DNA of 64,000 nt. Origin: Eubacterium sp. (GTDB lineage: Bacteria > Bacillota > Clostridia > Oscillospirales > Acutalibacteraceae). Below the pieces are notes generated by a model. That model did no database searches. It saw nothing but the letters and a program-made list of their open reading frames with translations, and was not told where the DNA came from. Made by a program: the position numbers and the translations under genes. The stretch covers positions 1-64,000 of the forward strand of contig JAFSRN010000004.1 in NCBI GenBank assembly GCA_017446095.1, given 5' to 3'. The stretch's first letter is position 1. Each line of letters starts with the position of its first letter. This document shows, one piece after another, positions 49,484-57,340 of this stretch.

Positions 49484-50671
49484 TTATCCCCCTAAAACCT
49501 GTGCGTTTATACTGCCGTCCGACAGCGTTATGCTAACCTTGTCGCCTGCGGAAACATCGCCGACAGACGAAACCACCTTGCCGTCGTGCTTTGTTACCGA
49601 ATATCCGCGCGACAAAACTGCAAGCGGACTGAGCGCATTGAGCGCCCTGACTGTGCCGCGCAGTTTGTTATCTGCATCGGATACCGACGCTTTATACGCC
49701 TGCAGAACTCTAGCGTAGGTGCTGTTTACCTTTTCCGTCAGCGAGTCAAAGTACGCCTCATATCCTGCAAGCGGCGAATTGTTTTTGATAATATCGAGCT
49801 TATTCTCCCTGCGCTCAATTTCGGCAAGCATAAGGTCGTTAATCGCGTTAGACAGATTTGCTATGCGCTGTTTTTCCGCGGAAATATCGGGAACGGCAAG
49901 TTCAGCCGCAGCGCTTGGCGTTGGTGCGCGCAGGTCGGAAACAAGGTCGCAGATAGTAGTATCCGTTTCGTGACCGACGGCGGAAATAACAGGCGTTTTG
50001 CAGTTATACACAGCGCGTGCAACAACTTCAGTGTTAAACGCCCACAAGTCCTCAATAGAGCCGCCGCCCCTGCCGACGATTACAGTGTCTACGCCGTCCA
50101 TGCCGTCAAGCGTGTTAACAGACTTAACTATATCGGGTGCGGCAAGATCACCCTGAACTATTGTGGGGCAAATCACAATTTCGCACAGCGGAAAGCGCCT
50201 TGAAATAACGTTTTTTATATCTTCAACAGCCGCGCCCATATTCGACGTAACTACGCCGACCTTGCGCGGATACTTTGGTATGGGCTTTTGATGCGACTCA
50301 TCAAACAGACCCTCTGCTTCAAGCTTAGTCTTGAGCTGTTCAAACGCAACCTGCAGATCGCCTATTCCGTCCACCTGCATATCGCGCACATAGAGCTGAT
50401 ACACGCCGTCGCGCTCGTAAACGCCGACCTGACCGAAGCAAACAACCTTCATTCCGTTTTCAGGCTCAAAGCGCAGGCGGTAGTTATCGCCGGAGAACAT
50501 TACGCACTTAAGCTGGCTTTTACTGTCCTTAAGCGTAAAGTACATATGCCCGCGGTTGTAGTGCTTAAAGTTTGAGATTTCGCCCTTGATGTACATATTT
50601 TTTATGTGCGGAATCTCGTCAAGCAGCGACTTGATATACATATTCACTTGTGAAACTGTATACACGCTCAT
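49484..50671 (-). CDS. xseA: Exodeoxyribonuclease VII large subunit
   Basis: Degrades single-strand DNA from both ends. The 395-aa protein has the N-terminal OB fold (KGEISNFKHYNRGHMYFTLKD) and the catalytic domain with the GRGGGSIEDLWAFN motif and SAVGHETD. The C-terminal segment (LSRGYSVTK) is typical. It is two bases from the TsaD-like gene and followed by xseB. Confidence 0.97.
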   Translation of the reverse strand: MSVYTVSQVNMYIKSLLDEIPHIKNMYIKGEISNFKHYNRGHMYFTLKDSKSQLKCVMFSGDNYRLRFEPENGMKVVCFGQVGVYERDGVYQLYVRDMQVDGIGDLQVAFEQLKTKLEAEGLFDESHQKPIPKYPRKVGVVTSNMGAAVEDIKNVISRRFPLCEIVICPTIVQGDLAAPDIVKSVNTLDGMDGVDTVIVGRGGGSIEDLWAFNTEVVARAVYNCKTPVISAVGHETDTTICDLVSDLRAPTPSAAAELAVPDISAEKQRIANLSNAINDLMLAEIERRENKLDIIKNNSPLAGYEAYFDSLTEKVNSTYARVLQAYKASVSDADNKLRGTVRALNALSPLAVLSRGYSVTKHDGKVVSSVGDVSAGDKVSITLSDGSINAQVLGG

Positions 50672-50673
50672 AT

Positions 50674-51585
50674 TTAATCTGCTTTCATTTTTGCAAAGAT
50701 TGCCGTGCCTGCCGCATTGTCAAGCGAAAATGAAGGTTCGGCAAAGCTTGCGCCGTATTTATTAATCATACGCTCGCGCAGCATTGAGTTTGACGACACG
50801 CCGCCCGAAAAAATCACAGGCAATTTGCCGTTTTCGCTGATAAGCGCGCCGAGCATCGAATCTATTGTATTTGTAACGTAAGTCAGAACGAACTTTGAAA
50901 CATCGGCGTGGCTTTCGCCCTTATTGAGCATAGCCTTTGCTTTGTTTTCAACTCCGCTGAGTGAGCAGTCCGCCCCTTTCATAGAAGGTTTAATTTTGTA
51001 CTCTGTATCACTTTGGCTTGCAAGTTCGTCAAGCATTTTGCCGCACGGGAACCTGTAGCCCATCATAACGCCTGCGCGGTCTATTGCCTGCCCCGCTTTC
51101 AAATCAAGACTTTGGGCAATAATTTCTGCTTTTATAATCTCGTTTTTATCGGGCGTTACAAGAAGTGCTTCCGTGGTGCCGCCGCTTAAGTGAAACGCAA
51201 TGAATTTGTCGTTAACCAAATCAAGCCTGTCAGCCGAGTAAAGCGCGGCGAGTATGTGCCCCACCTGGTGCGAAGTGCGGTAAAGCGGCACGCCGCACGC
51301 CTTTGCAACAGCAGTTGCGGTGTTAACGCCAACGAGAAAGCACGGCATATAACTGCCCTCTACGTTGCGCGGTCTGTCGCTGACTCCGACTGCACGAAGG
51401 GCGGAAAAATCCATCTCATCAAGCAATTTTGGCATATTGACTGTGTGCTGAAAAACAGCGTCGCTCTGCCTGAGTCCGCGCTCGCCGTCCTTGACGGTAA
51501 GCATAATCTTGTGATGAACTGCGCCTTCGTCGGTAATTTCTGCCGCAGAGGTTGTGTAGTTGCTTGTGTCAAAACCTGCAAACAT
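50674..51585 (-). CDS. TsaD/Kae1-like (M22) paralogue
   Basis: A 303-aa ASKHA-fold protein of the Kae1/TsaD/YgjD superfamily. It keeps the metal ligands at the expected positions: H106 and H110 in TSHQVGH, and D289 in FSLDNAAG, and an ATP-phosphate loop HLSGGTTEALL. It is shorter than genuine TsaD (about 340 aa) and lacks the standard SGGHTxL form, so it is probably a paralogue and not the enzyme of t6A tRNA modification. Clostridia often carry such a gene between nusB and xseA. Its start shares a base with the nusB stop. Function unknown. Confidence 0.8.
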   Translation of the reverse strand: MFAGFDTSNYTTSAAEITDEGAVHHKIMLTVKDGERGLRQSDAVFQHTVNMPKLLDEMDFSALRAVGVSDRPRNVEGSYMPCFLVGVNTATAVAKACGVPLYRTSHQVGHILAALYSADRLDLVNDKFIAFHLSGGTTEALLVTPDKNEIIKAEIIAQSLDLKAGQAIDRAGVMMGYRFPCGKMLDELASQSDTEYKIKPSMKGADCSLSGVENKAKAMLNKGESHADVSKFVLTYVTNTIDSMLGALISENGKLPVIFSGGVSSNSMLRERMINKYGASFAEPSFSLDNAAGTAIFAKMKAD

Positions 51586-51977
51586 CAGTCAAGTTCCCTC
51601 ACAAGCGAGCCGAGTATGCCGTTTATGAACGACGCGTCGTCCGTGCCGGAATACTTTTTGGCAAGTTCAACCGCTTCGTTCACCGCAACGGACGCAGGCA
51701 CGTCGTCAACAAACATCACCTCATAGATTGCAACGCGCAGAATAGCAACGTTAATCTTTGGTATTCTGGCAAGTCGCCAGCCGCTTGCAAACTCGGTGAT
51801 TTTGCTGTCAAGAAGTTCTGCATTTTCGCACAAGCCTGTGAACAGGGCTTTTGAGTAATCGCCCAGTTCCTCAAAATTTTCCTCATACAAAGCGCAGAGG
51901 TTGTCCGCCGTGTCGTCGGTAAACATACTTTCAAATGTTAAGAGAAGCGCCTGTTCTCTTTGCTTATATCTGTTCAT
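51585..51977 (-). CDS. nusB: Transcription antitermination factor NusB
   Basis: A 130-aa all-helical protein that binds boxA RNA with NusE and supports rRNA transcription. Typical parts are the N-terminal REQALLLTFE helix, WRLARIPKINVAILRVAIYE and the end VAVNEAVELAKKYSG followed by FINGILG. GGAG precedes the ATG. It is separated from asp23 by a terminator-like hairpin. Confidence 0.96.
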   Translation of the reverse strand: MNRYKQREQALLLTFESMFTDDTADNLCALYEENFEELGDYSKALFTGLCENAELLDSKITEFASGWRLARIPKINVAILRVAIYEVMFVDDVPASVAVNEAVELAKKYSGTDDASFINGILGSLVRELD

Positions 51978-51999
51978 TTATAACTCCAAAAATTAAAAG

Positions 52000-52025
52000 C
52001 GCCGAGCGAAAAACTATCGTCGGCG
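52000..52025 (-). terminator. Terminator between asp23 and nusB
   Basis: CGCCGA pairs with TCGGCG, extended by an inner CGA/TCG pairing across a one-base mismatch. On the minus strand it is followed by CTTTTAATTTTT. It probably reduces read-through from asp23 into the nusB block. Confidence 0.65.
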
Positions 52026-52035
52026 TATTTAAAAT

Positions 52036-52428
52036 TTACTCTTCGTTTTGTAAAGGTTCGTCTGAGCCGCCGCTCTCTTCAAAATCAATTCCCGCAACAA
52101 TGACATTCACCTTGGAAACAAGCTTGCCGGTCATATTCTGCACAGCCTCTTTAACATTTGACTGAACGCTCTGTGCAACAGTTCTGATTTTTTTATTCGG
52201 CTCAAGATTGAGGTATATGCTGATATTGATATCGTCGCCGTTCTGGTGAATCCTTACGGGCGACATTACCTTTAAACTACCGCTTTTGATAGTGCTTACC
52301 ACGTCAACAGGTCTGTTTGAAAAAGAACTTACACCGTCAACATCCTTGGCGGCATTAGTTGCGATTGAGGCAAGTACTTCTTCAGAGATAATTACACTGC
52401 CCTTTTCGTTTGATGATGTAATTTCCAT
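52036..52428 (-). CDS. Asp23/Gls24 family envelope stress protein (YqhY-like)
   Basis: A 130-aa protein with the Asp23 pattern: GSVIISEEVLASIATNAAKDVDGV near the start is split here by only a few changes, then VRIHQNGDDINISIYLNLE and the VKEAVQNMTG helix. B. subtilis YqhY at the same place (before nusB) is linked to acetyl-CoA carboxylase control; here accBC are absent from the neighbourhood. An acidic tail ends the protein. AAAGGAGG lies ten bases upstream of the ATG, and it has its own promoter. Confidence 0.92.
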   Translation of the reverse strand: MEITSSNEKGSVIISEEVLASIATNAAKDVDGVSSFSNRPVDVVSTIKSGSLKVMSPVRIHQNGDDINISIYLNLEPNKKIRTVAQSVQSNVKEAVQNMTGKLVSKVNVIVAGIDFEESGGSDEPLQNEE

Positions 52429-52454
52429 AACATTTACGCCTCCTTTGGTAATGT

Positions 52455-52483
52455 ATTATAACACAAAGCGTATAAATATACAA
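52455..52483 (-). promoter_or_regulatory. Promoter of asp23
   Basis: On the minus strand: TTGTAT (52478-52483), a 17-base spacer and a perfect TATAAT (52455-52460). It lies in the gap after spoIIIAH and makes asp23 (and possibly nusB onward) independent of sporulation. Confidence 0.72.
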
Positions 52484-52496
52484 GACTTAATTTTAT

Positions 52497-53144
52497 TTAT
52501 TTAGACTGTATGATGGATACATCTTCAAACGAGCAGTTTAACTGGGAAATTGCAATTTCCTTAATCTGCATAATCAGCGTGTCGCCCAGTTCCTCGGCGT
52601 CCACAATAACGTCAACCTTTTTACCGTCCGTGCTGACTACGGCAAGGCAGTTGTTTACGCCTTTTGCAGTTACAAGGGTTTCGATTTTATTCTCATTTTC
52701 TATGTTCTGCGTGAGCTGTGCCATGTCGTCGGCGGCTTTTTTGCGTGCCTGCTCGGATTCGTCTGTTTTGTCAAGTACGGACTGCAGTTTTTCAACAGCC
52801 TCGTCGCGCGTGTTCTGGCGCTCAACGCGTGCTGTGGCAAAGTATTCGTTTTCCTTGGTTGCAGCCTCGGCAGGCGCGTCCACGTATTCCGCTTCGCCGA
52901 GGTTTTTAACGCGCTCGGTTGCGTTAATCAGCGGCTGTATGCTTTCGGACAGTTTATTGTTTTCAAAATACCAGTTGCCGAGGATTCCCAGACCGAGCAG
53001 CAGCACAAACGAAGCGGCGGCAACCCTTGTGCGCTTTGCCTTTTTAACCTTTAGTTCCTGTTCGGTAAGGATTGGCTTTTTCTTTTTATCCTGCTTGGTT
53101 TCGGGTTTGGAATCGGGCTGTGTTTTTGTTTTTTCGTTATTCAT
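52497..53144 (-). CDS. spoIIIAH: Stage III sporulation protein AH
   Basis: Mother-cell half of the SpoIIIAH-SpoIIQ channel that joins the two compartments. The 215-aa protein has a lysine-rich cytoplasmic N-terminus, one membrane helix at about 41-60 and an extracellular coiled-coil region followed by the YscJ/FliF-like ring domain (CLAVVSTDGKKVDVIVDAEEL, then QIKEIAISQLNC). AAGGTG precedes the ATG. It is the last gene of the spoIIIA operon. Confidence 0.94.
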   Translation of the reverse strand: MNNEKTKTQPDSKPETKQDKKKKPILTEQELKVKKAKRTRVAAASFVLLLGLGILGNWYFENNKLSESIQPLINATERVKNLGEAEYVDAPAEAATKENEYFATARVERQNTRDEAVEKLQSVLDKTDESEQARKKAADDMAQLTQNIENENKIETLVTAKGVNNCLAVVSTDGKKVDVIVDAEELGDTLIMQIKEIAISQLNCSFEDVSIIQSK

Positions 53145-53153
53145 TGTATCACC

Positions 53154-53672
53154 TTAATCTTTCAATTTTGCAACGCTGATTTTTGCGGTGGAAATGCCGT
53201 ACAGCGAACTTATGCATTTAATCACATTTTCGCGCACAGCGATGTTATCGGCACCGCTGCAAACCACGGCAACGCCCTTGATTTCGGGATAAAACTCCTT
53301 AATCAGCACGGGCGATTCGCCGTTTTCGCCGTCATACAATACATATTCGCTTTCGCTGGAATAATTACCGTCGTTTGCATTTTCCGTGTTATTTTTTGCA
53401 TATATGTTTTCGTTGGAATTCTTTAGCGTAATCATAACGCGGCAGCGACCGACGCCGTCAATTGAGGAAATAATCTGCTGTGTTTTGCTCTCAAGCTCTG
53501 CGGTGTATTCGGCGCAGGTAATCTCCTGCTTCTTTGAATCTGCGCTCTTTTTCGGCACGGCTTCGGACAGACCGAGAAGCAGTATTCCCACCAAGCCGAT
53601 AATAACAGCGACTTTGATTTTGCTGTCCGATTTGCGCAGCTTTTTAAGCGCCTCGCCGATTTTAACTTCCAA
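53154..53672 (-). CDS. spoIIIAG: Stage III sporulation protein AG
   Basis: A 172-aa single-pass protein (helix at about 21-39) that forms a large ring in the feeding-tube channel of engulfed forespores. The ring domain is seen in VGRCRVMITLKNS and KGVAVVCSGADN. It overlaps spoIIIAF by 11 bases, the usual arrangement. Confidence 0.93.
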   Translation of the reverse strand: MEVKIGEALKKLRKSDSKIKVAVIIGLVGILLLGLSEAVPKKSADSKKQEITCAEYTAELESKTQQIISSIDGVGRCRVMITLKNSNENIYAKNNTENANDGNYSSESEYVLYDGENGESPVLIKEFYPEIKGVAVVCSGADNIAVRENVIKCISSLYGISTAKISVAKLKD

Positions 53673-54111
53673 CGCGAATCACCCGCACTTTCAGCCCCAG
53701 ATTGTCAAAAACAAGGTCTTTTATGTATTCAACATCCTCATCATCACTAACTGAAATCTGTATGTCGCGCACGGTTATTTCCCCTGTTGTGACATCGTAA
53801 TCGGCGTTACTGCTGACCGAAAATCCCGTAACGCCTTTGCTGTTAAGAAGCGTCTTAACCTCGCTGTTTATCATACTTTCCACGGTTTCGTCCTGTTCGG
53901 TAACCAGTACATCTGAAATGCCCGATTTCGTAAAATCGAAGTCAGAGGCGTGAAAGTCGCTTAACGGAAGTATAAACGACACAAAGACAAATAGTGAAAG
54001 CGCCATTTTATAAAAGTTTTTCATACTTCCCTTTGGTGTGAGGATTGAGAATATCACCGATATTATCAGCGACACGCACACGCAGAAAGTCCACTGTTTT
54101 ATAAATTCCAT
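53662..54111 (-). CDS. spoIIIAF: Stage III sporulation protein AF
   Basis: A 149-aa protein with two N-terminal membrane helices (about 8-26 and 34-50) and a small ring-like C-terminal domain (VTTGEITVRDIQISVS). The position between AE and AG, the size and the helix pattern fit SpoIIIAF. It starts directly after the spoIIIAE stop. Confidence 0.9.
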   Translation of the reverse strand: MEFIKQWTFCVCVSLIISVIFSILTPKGSMKNFYKMALSLFVFVSFILPLSDFHASDFDFTKSGISDVLVTEQDETVESMINSEVKTLLNSKGVTGFSVSSNADYDVTTGEITVRDIQISVSDDEDVEYIKDLVFDNLGLKVRVIRVGS

Positions 54112-55233
54112 TTACCCACCTGCGGCTATCAGCAAGCCGATTGAAATTACCGTTGTTACTGCCGAAAGTATCAATATAACATTTGCAAGCAGAAGCGCGT
54201 CCTTAAACGAACTCAGCACAAGGCTTATACCCGAATCGCCGAACACGTCAGACACCACTGCGCAGAGCGTGACGGTCAGCCGCCAGAGCGCAACCTCAAG
54301 TATTGCAGGCAGAAACACAAACGCCACGGCGATTATGCCGACTATACCCACGCTGCTTTTAATTAGCGACGAGTAGCTTTGAATCGAGAGCAGCCCTTCG
54401 CTGATTGAAGCGCCGATTACAGGCACTACAGAGTTAATAACAAACCTCGCAGAGCGTATGCCGAGCATATCCGCCCTTGCGGACACAGCGGTTTTGATTG
54501 ACAGCACGGAAACAAATGCGCCCGAAACAAATGAGATCACCCACAAAAGCACGGTTTTAAGCGATGATGTAAGCCGTTCAAGCCGCAGTTCTGCACGTAT
54601 TCCCGAGCATATTCCGAGCGCAAGGAAGCAATTGACAACCGGCATAAAGATATTGCTTGCCGCAAACGACACAGCCTGCGCCATAACAAGCAGCATTGAG
54701 CCTGTGGAAAAGGCAGTTATGCCCTTACCGCTTGCAACAACAATGGCGCAAAACACGGGAATAAATGCGTAGATAAAGTTGCCTGCTACGCCGAGAGAAG
54801 CGGCGCAGAGAGTGATTGTTTTGCCCGTGCCGCTTATCAGCAGGACTGATACAATAAGCGCGGAAGCCGTGCTGAATGTGTCGCCGAGAGTGCTTTCGTT
54901 TTCCAGCTTCATACCGCGAATAAGCGCGGATATCACTATGTACACAATCACCGCTAAACAGCCTTTAAGCGGCGATTTTGCGCTTGTTGAGAGCATATCT
55001 TTAAGCACGACGAGGAAATCGGTAAAATCCATTGAAATTATGTTTTCAAAATCAAATTTATCCGCGCCGATTGCTTCGAGGTATTCATATGATTCGTCGT
55101 CGAGCGTGTCCTCAAAAAAAGAAAAATCGTATGAGGACAGATACTCGTTATATTTTTCCTTATCATTTTCCCCGGCAAAGGCGGCAAACGGCACGGCAAG
55201 AAGCAACAACAAAACAATTACAAATCTCTTCAT
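54112..55233 (-). CDS. spoIIIAE: Stage III sporulation protein AE
   Basis: A 373-aa polytopic membrane protein with an N-terminal signal-like sequence (cleavage likely after AFA), an extracytoplasmic stretch (about 22-90) and about seven membrane helices. Typical segments are KSPLKGCLAVIVYI and INSVVPVIGASISEGLLSIQSYSSLIKSSVG. It is an export-apparatus-like part of the SpoIIIA channel. It overlaps spoIIIAD by four bases. Confidence 0.94.
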   Translation of the reverse strand: MKRFVIVLLLLLAVPFAAFAGENDKEKYNEYLSSYDFSFFEDTLDDESYEYLEAIGADKFDFENIISMDFTDFLVVLKDMLSTSAKSPLKGCLAVIVYIVISALIRGMKLENESTLGDTFSTASALIVSVLLISGTGKTITLCAASLGVAGNFIYAFIPVFCAIVVASGKGITAFSTGSMLLVMAQAVSFAASNIFMPVVNCFLALGICSGIRAELRLERLTSSLKTVLLWVISFVSGAFVSVLSIKTAVSARADMLGIRSARFVINSVVPVIGASISEGLLSIQSYSSLIKSSVGIVGIIAVAFVFLPAILEVALWRLTVTLCAVVSDVFGDSGISLVLSSFKDALLLANVILILSAVTTVISIGLLIAAGG

Positions 55234-55610
55234 TTTAACAGTCCACCAACTATGCTGATAATTGTGCCAAACAGCGGCAAAAGCATTGCAACCACAGCGA
55301 TTTTTGCAGCCGTTTCCGTAATCGATGCAAGCGCGTTTTCGCCATTGTCGCGGCAGATGTCGGCTACGAATTGCGTAAGTATTGTTATGCCGAGCGCTTT
55401 GAGCATCAGTTTTATGTAGGAATCGGTTATGCCGGACGAGTCGGAAAACGCTTTCACCGCAACGACTATATCCGCAAGCTCGCCTGCAACTGCGCCGAAA
55501 AGCATAACGCCGCCTGCGATTGAAAGAAGCGCCGCAACCGTGCGGTTTTTATCCTTGATAATAAGCGCGCAAAACAGCACGGCAAGCGCACATCCGGCTA
55601 TTTTTATCAT
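55230..55610 (-). CDS. spoIIIAD: Stage III sporulation protein AD
   Basis: A 126-aa membrane protein with four predicted helices, of the AC/AD family. The segment SGITDSYIKLMLKALGI is well conserved in SpoIIIAD. It overlaps spoIIIAC and spoIIIAE by four bases each. Confidence 0.93.
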   Translation of the reverse strand: MIKIAGCALAVLFCALIIKDKNRTVAALLSIAGGVMLFGAVAGELADIVVAVKAFSDSSGITDSYIKLMLKALGITILTQFVADICRDNGENALASITETAAKIAVVAMLLPLFGTIISIVGGLLK

Positions 55611-55801
55611 AGATTAAACAGCGACTTAACTTCGCTGAAAAGGTCGCGGATTTGCGGTATAAGCATCATAAATACAACCACCACGCCTGCTATGGTTGTA
55701 AGCATTGCCTGGTCGTCGCGCCCCGATCGCACAAGCAGCGTGTTAAGCACCGCAACAATTATGCCTGTTGCGGCAATTTTAAAGATAAAATCAACGTCCA
55801 T
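55607..55801 (-). CDS. spoIIIAC: Stage III sporulation protein AC
   Basis: A 64-aa protein of two membrane helices. It starts MDVDFIFKIAATGII and has LVRSGRDDQAML between the helices, both typical. The start at 55801 has GGGGG five bases upstream; a longer frame to 55828 is unlikely because it would overlap spoIIIAB. Confidence 0.93.
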   Translation of the reverse strand: MDVDFIFKIAATGIIVAVLNTLLVRSGRDDQAMLTTIAGVVVVFMMLIPQIRDLFSEVKSLFNL

Positions 55802-55814
55802 TTTTACCCCCGAC

Positions 55815-56279
55815 TCACACAAAAACAAGCACTATCAGAACGCCCGAAAACGCACCGAAAGCGAGGTACAGTCCGGCATTTTTTGAGTGAGATTTTTTTA
55901 GTGTTTCTTCCTCTTTTGATATGTACTCGCAAAACGAGTCAACAAGCGCGATTTGCGTTTGCGTGTCAGACTTACCGAGTGCATGCAAAAACGACAAAAC
56001 CTCTTTATTCTGGCTGTTTGACATCGGCAGTTCTGCGGCTTTTCCGCTTGCAAAATACGACTGCAAAAAGCCTTTGATGTGGGTTAATCTGCACTCTTCT
56101 ACTATCTGCTCAATCAGCAGATTTATCGGCGTTGCGCGGTACATAAAATCGCGTTTTAACGCGTCGCACAGCACAACAAATTCACGGCAAATCACCAGCC
56201 GTTTTTTTGAGTTTTCATACATCGCCGCGCCCACCGTGCAGGTTGAAAGAAGCACTGTTATTATTCCTGCAAATTTCAC
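55815..56279 (-). CDS. spoIIIAB: Stage III sporulation protein AB
   Basis: A 154-aa protein with an N-terminal membrane helix, a cytoplasmic helical domain and a C-terminal membrane helix (LYLAFGAFSGVLIVLVF), like the GspF-related SpoIIIAB. The chosen GTG start at 56279 has AGGAGG six bases upstream and gives a normal N-terminus; a TTG or ATG about seven codons earlier includes the ribosome site in the coding part. It overlaps the end of spoIIIAA by 65 bases, unusually much for this operon. Confidence 0.88.
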   Translation of the reverse strand: MKFAGIITVLLSTCTVGAAMYENSKKRLVICREFVVLCDALKRDFMYRATPINLLIEQIVEECRLTHIKGFLQSYFASGKAAELPMSNSQNKEVLSFLHALGKSDTQTQIALVDSFCEYISKEEETLKKSHSKNAGLYLAFGAFSGVLIVLVFV

Positions 56280-57207
56280 TGTAAACCTCCTGCGCATCAA
56301 TAATTTCCGCCGTATAAGTAACGCCGCAAAGCAGCACGATATACGAAAATTCGCCCGTTTCGAGCAGTTTTTTAATTATGCTTTTGCGGTACAAATCCGC
56401 CCTGCTTCCGATATGCACGGACAGTGCAAAGCTGATGCCAGACGAAAATGCGGCTGTTATTGCTTCAACCTCGCTCTCACGCGAGATTTCATCGCAAATA
56501 ATCATTTCAGGCGAGAGTGTACGCGTGGCAATATCTATACCGAGAGCCTTTGGAAAAGACGACAAAACGTCTGTGTTTACACCCGTTTCAAGCGCGCTTT
56601 CGGTCTGCGGTTTGCCTGCAAGCTCACCGCGCTCGTCAATCAGTGCAACCTTTTTATACCTGTCGTTAAACCCGTTTGAAAGCTGATAAGCCATATCGCG
56701 AAGCAGCGTGGTTTTGCCGCTTGCAGGCATACCTGCCACGATAACTGACGGGAACGAATTAACATAAAGGCAGTTTAGCACACTGTCACTGCAACCCTTG
56801 ATCCGGCGCGGTATTCTGATATTCAGAGAGGTTATATTGCGCACGGATGCTACACGGTCTTTATTCATAACCGCAGTGCCGCAGATTCCCACGCGCGCGC
56901 CGTTTTGAAGTGTAATAAAACCCTGTTTAATCTGCTCTTCGTTAGAATAAATCGAATACTCGCACATTTTGAGGAACAGCCTGTCGACATAATCCGCGTT
57001 TGTTTTTATGCAGCGGGAATCAGGATGCTCGCTGATTTCGCCCTTCTTATCAACAAACAGGCAGGTGTTTTTGGCAACGAGTACAATAAAGTTGTTTTTT
57101 CTGATTCTTATTTCGGTAATGCAGGACATAATATCCTTGTCAATACCGCAAAGCGCTTCCCCTGCCTCGCCGCCGAAATACTGCAAAACGCCCTTAACTG
57201 CGTTCAA
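56215..57207 (-). CDS. spoIIIAA: Stage III sporulation protein AA (ATPase)
   Basis: The 330-aa secretion-type ATPase of the SpoIIIA channel. Walker A is GMPASGKTTLLRD near residue 160, Walker B MIICDEIS; LIDERGEL and VHIGSRADLYRK also fit. Its C-terminus is about 20 residues longer than in B. subtilis and overlaps spoIIIAB. The start is a TTG at 57207 with GAGGTGG four bases upstream; no in-frame ATG is near. A SigE-like promoter lies just upstream, so the gene heads the operon. Confidence 0.94.
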   Translation of the reverse strand: MNAVKGVLQYFGGEAGEALCGIDKDIMSCITEIRIRKNNFIVLVAKNTCLFVDKKGEISEHPDSRCIKTNADYVDRLFLKMCEYSIYSNEEQIKQGFITLQNGARVGICGTAVMNKDRVASVRNITSLNIRIPRRIKGCSDSVLNCLYVNSFPSVIVAGMPASGKTTLLRDMAYQLSNGFNDRYKKVALIDERGELAGKPQTESALETGVNTDVLSSFPKALGIDIATRTLSPEMIICDEISRESEVEAITAAFSSGISFALSVHIGSRADLYRKSIIKKLLETGEFSYIVLLCGVTYTAEIIDAQEVYSEICRNNNSASFNLHGGRGDV

Positions 57208-57223
57208 ATAACCACCTCAATAA

Positions 57224-57251
57224 TTTGTATGCGGACAAGGTGTAAATATTA
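57224..57251 (-). promoter_or_regulatory. Candidate SigE promoter of the spoIIIA operon
   Basis: On the minus strand: TAATATT (57245-57251), a 13-base spacer and CATACAAA (57224-57231), close to the SigE pattern known from B. subtilis (kmATAwT, 14 bases, CATACAnT). The start would fall at or just before the ribosome site, giving a very short leader. Confidence 0.5.
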
Positions 57252-57279
57252 CAAAGATGTTAATTTTGGCAAAAAGCAA

Positions 57280-57308
57280 TTGAAGTATAAGCGGCGGTGT
57301 GATAAGAT
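57280..57308 (+). promoter_or_regulatory. Possible promoter of the yfhO-like gene
   Basis: TTGAAG (57280-57285), a 17-base spacer and TAAGAT (57303-57308). Each box has four matches to consensus, so the call is tentative. It is divergent from the spoIIIA promoter. Confidence 0.4.
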
Positions 57309-57340
57309 GTTTTAAGTATTTATTTTATAAGGTGTTAATG

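Noticed and set aside
57280-57340. A start of the yfhO-like gene at 57299
   Set aside because: It overlaps the possible promoter and has no ribosome site; the start at 57341 has AAGGTG at the right distance.
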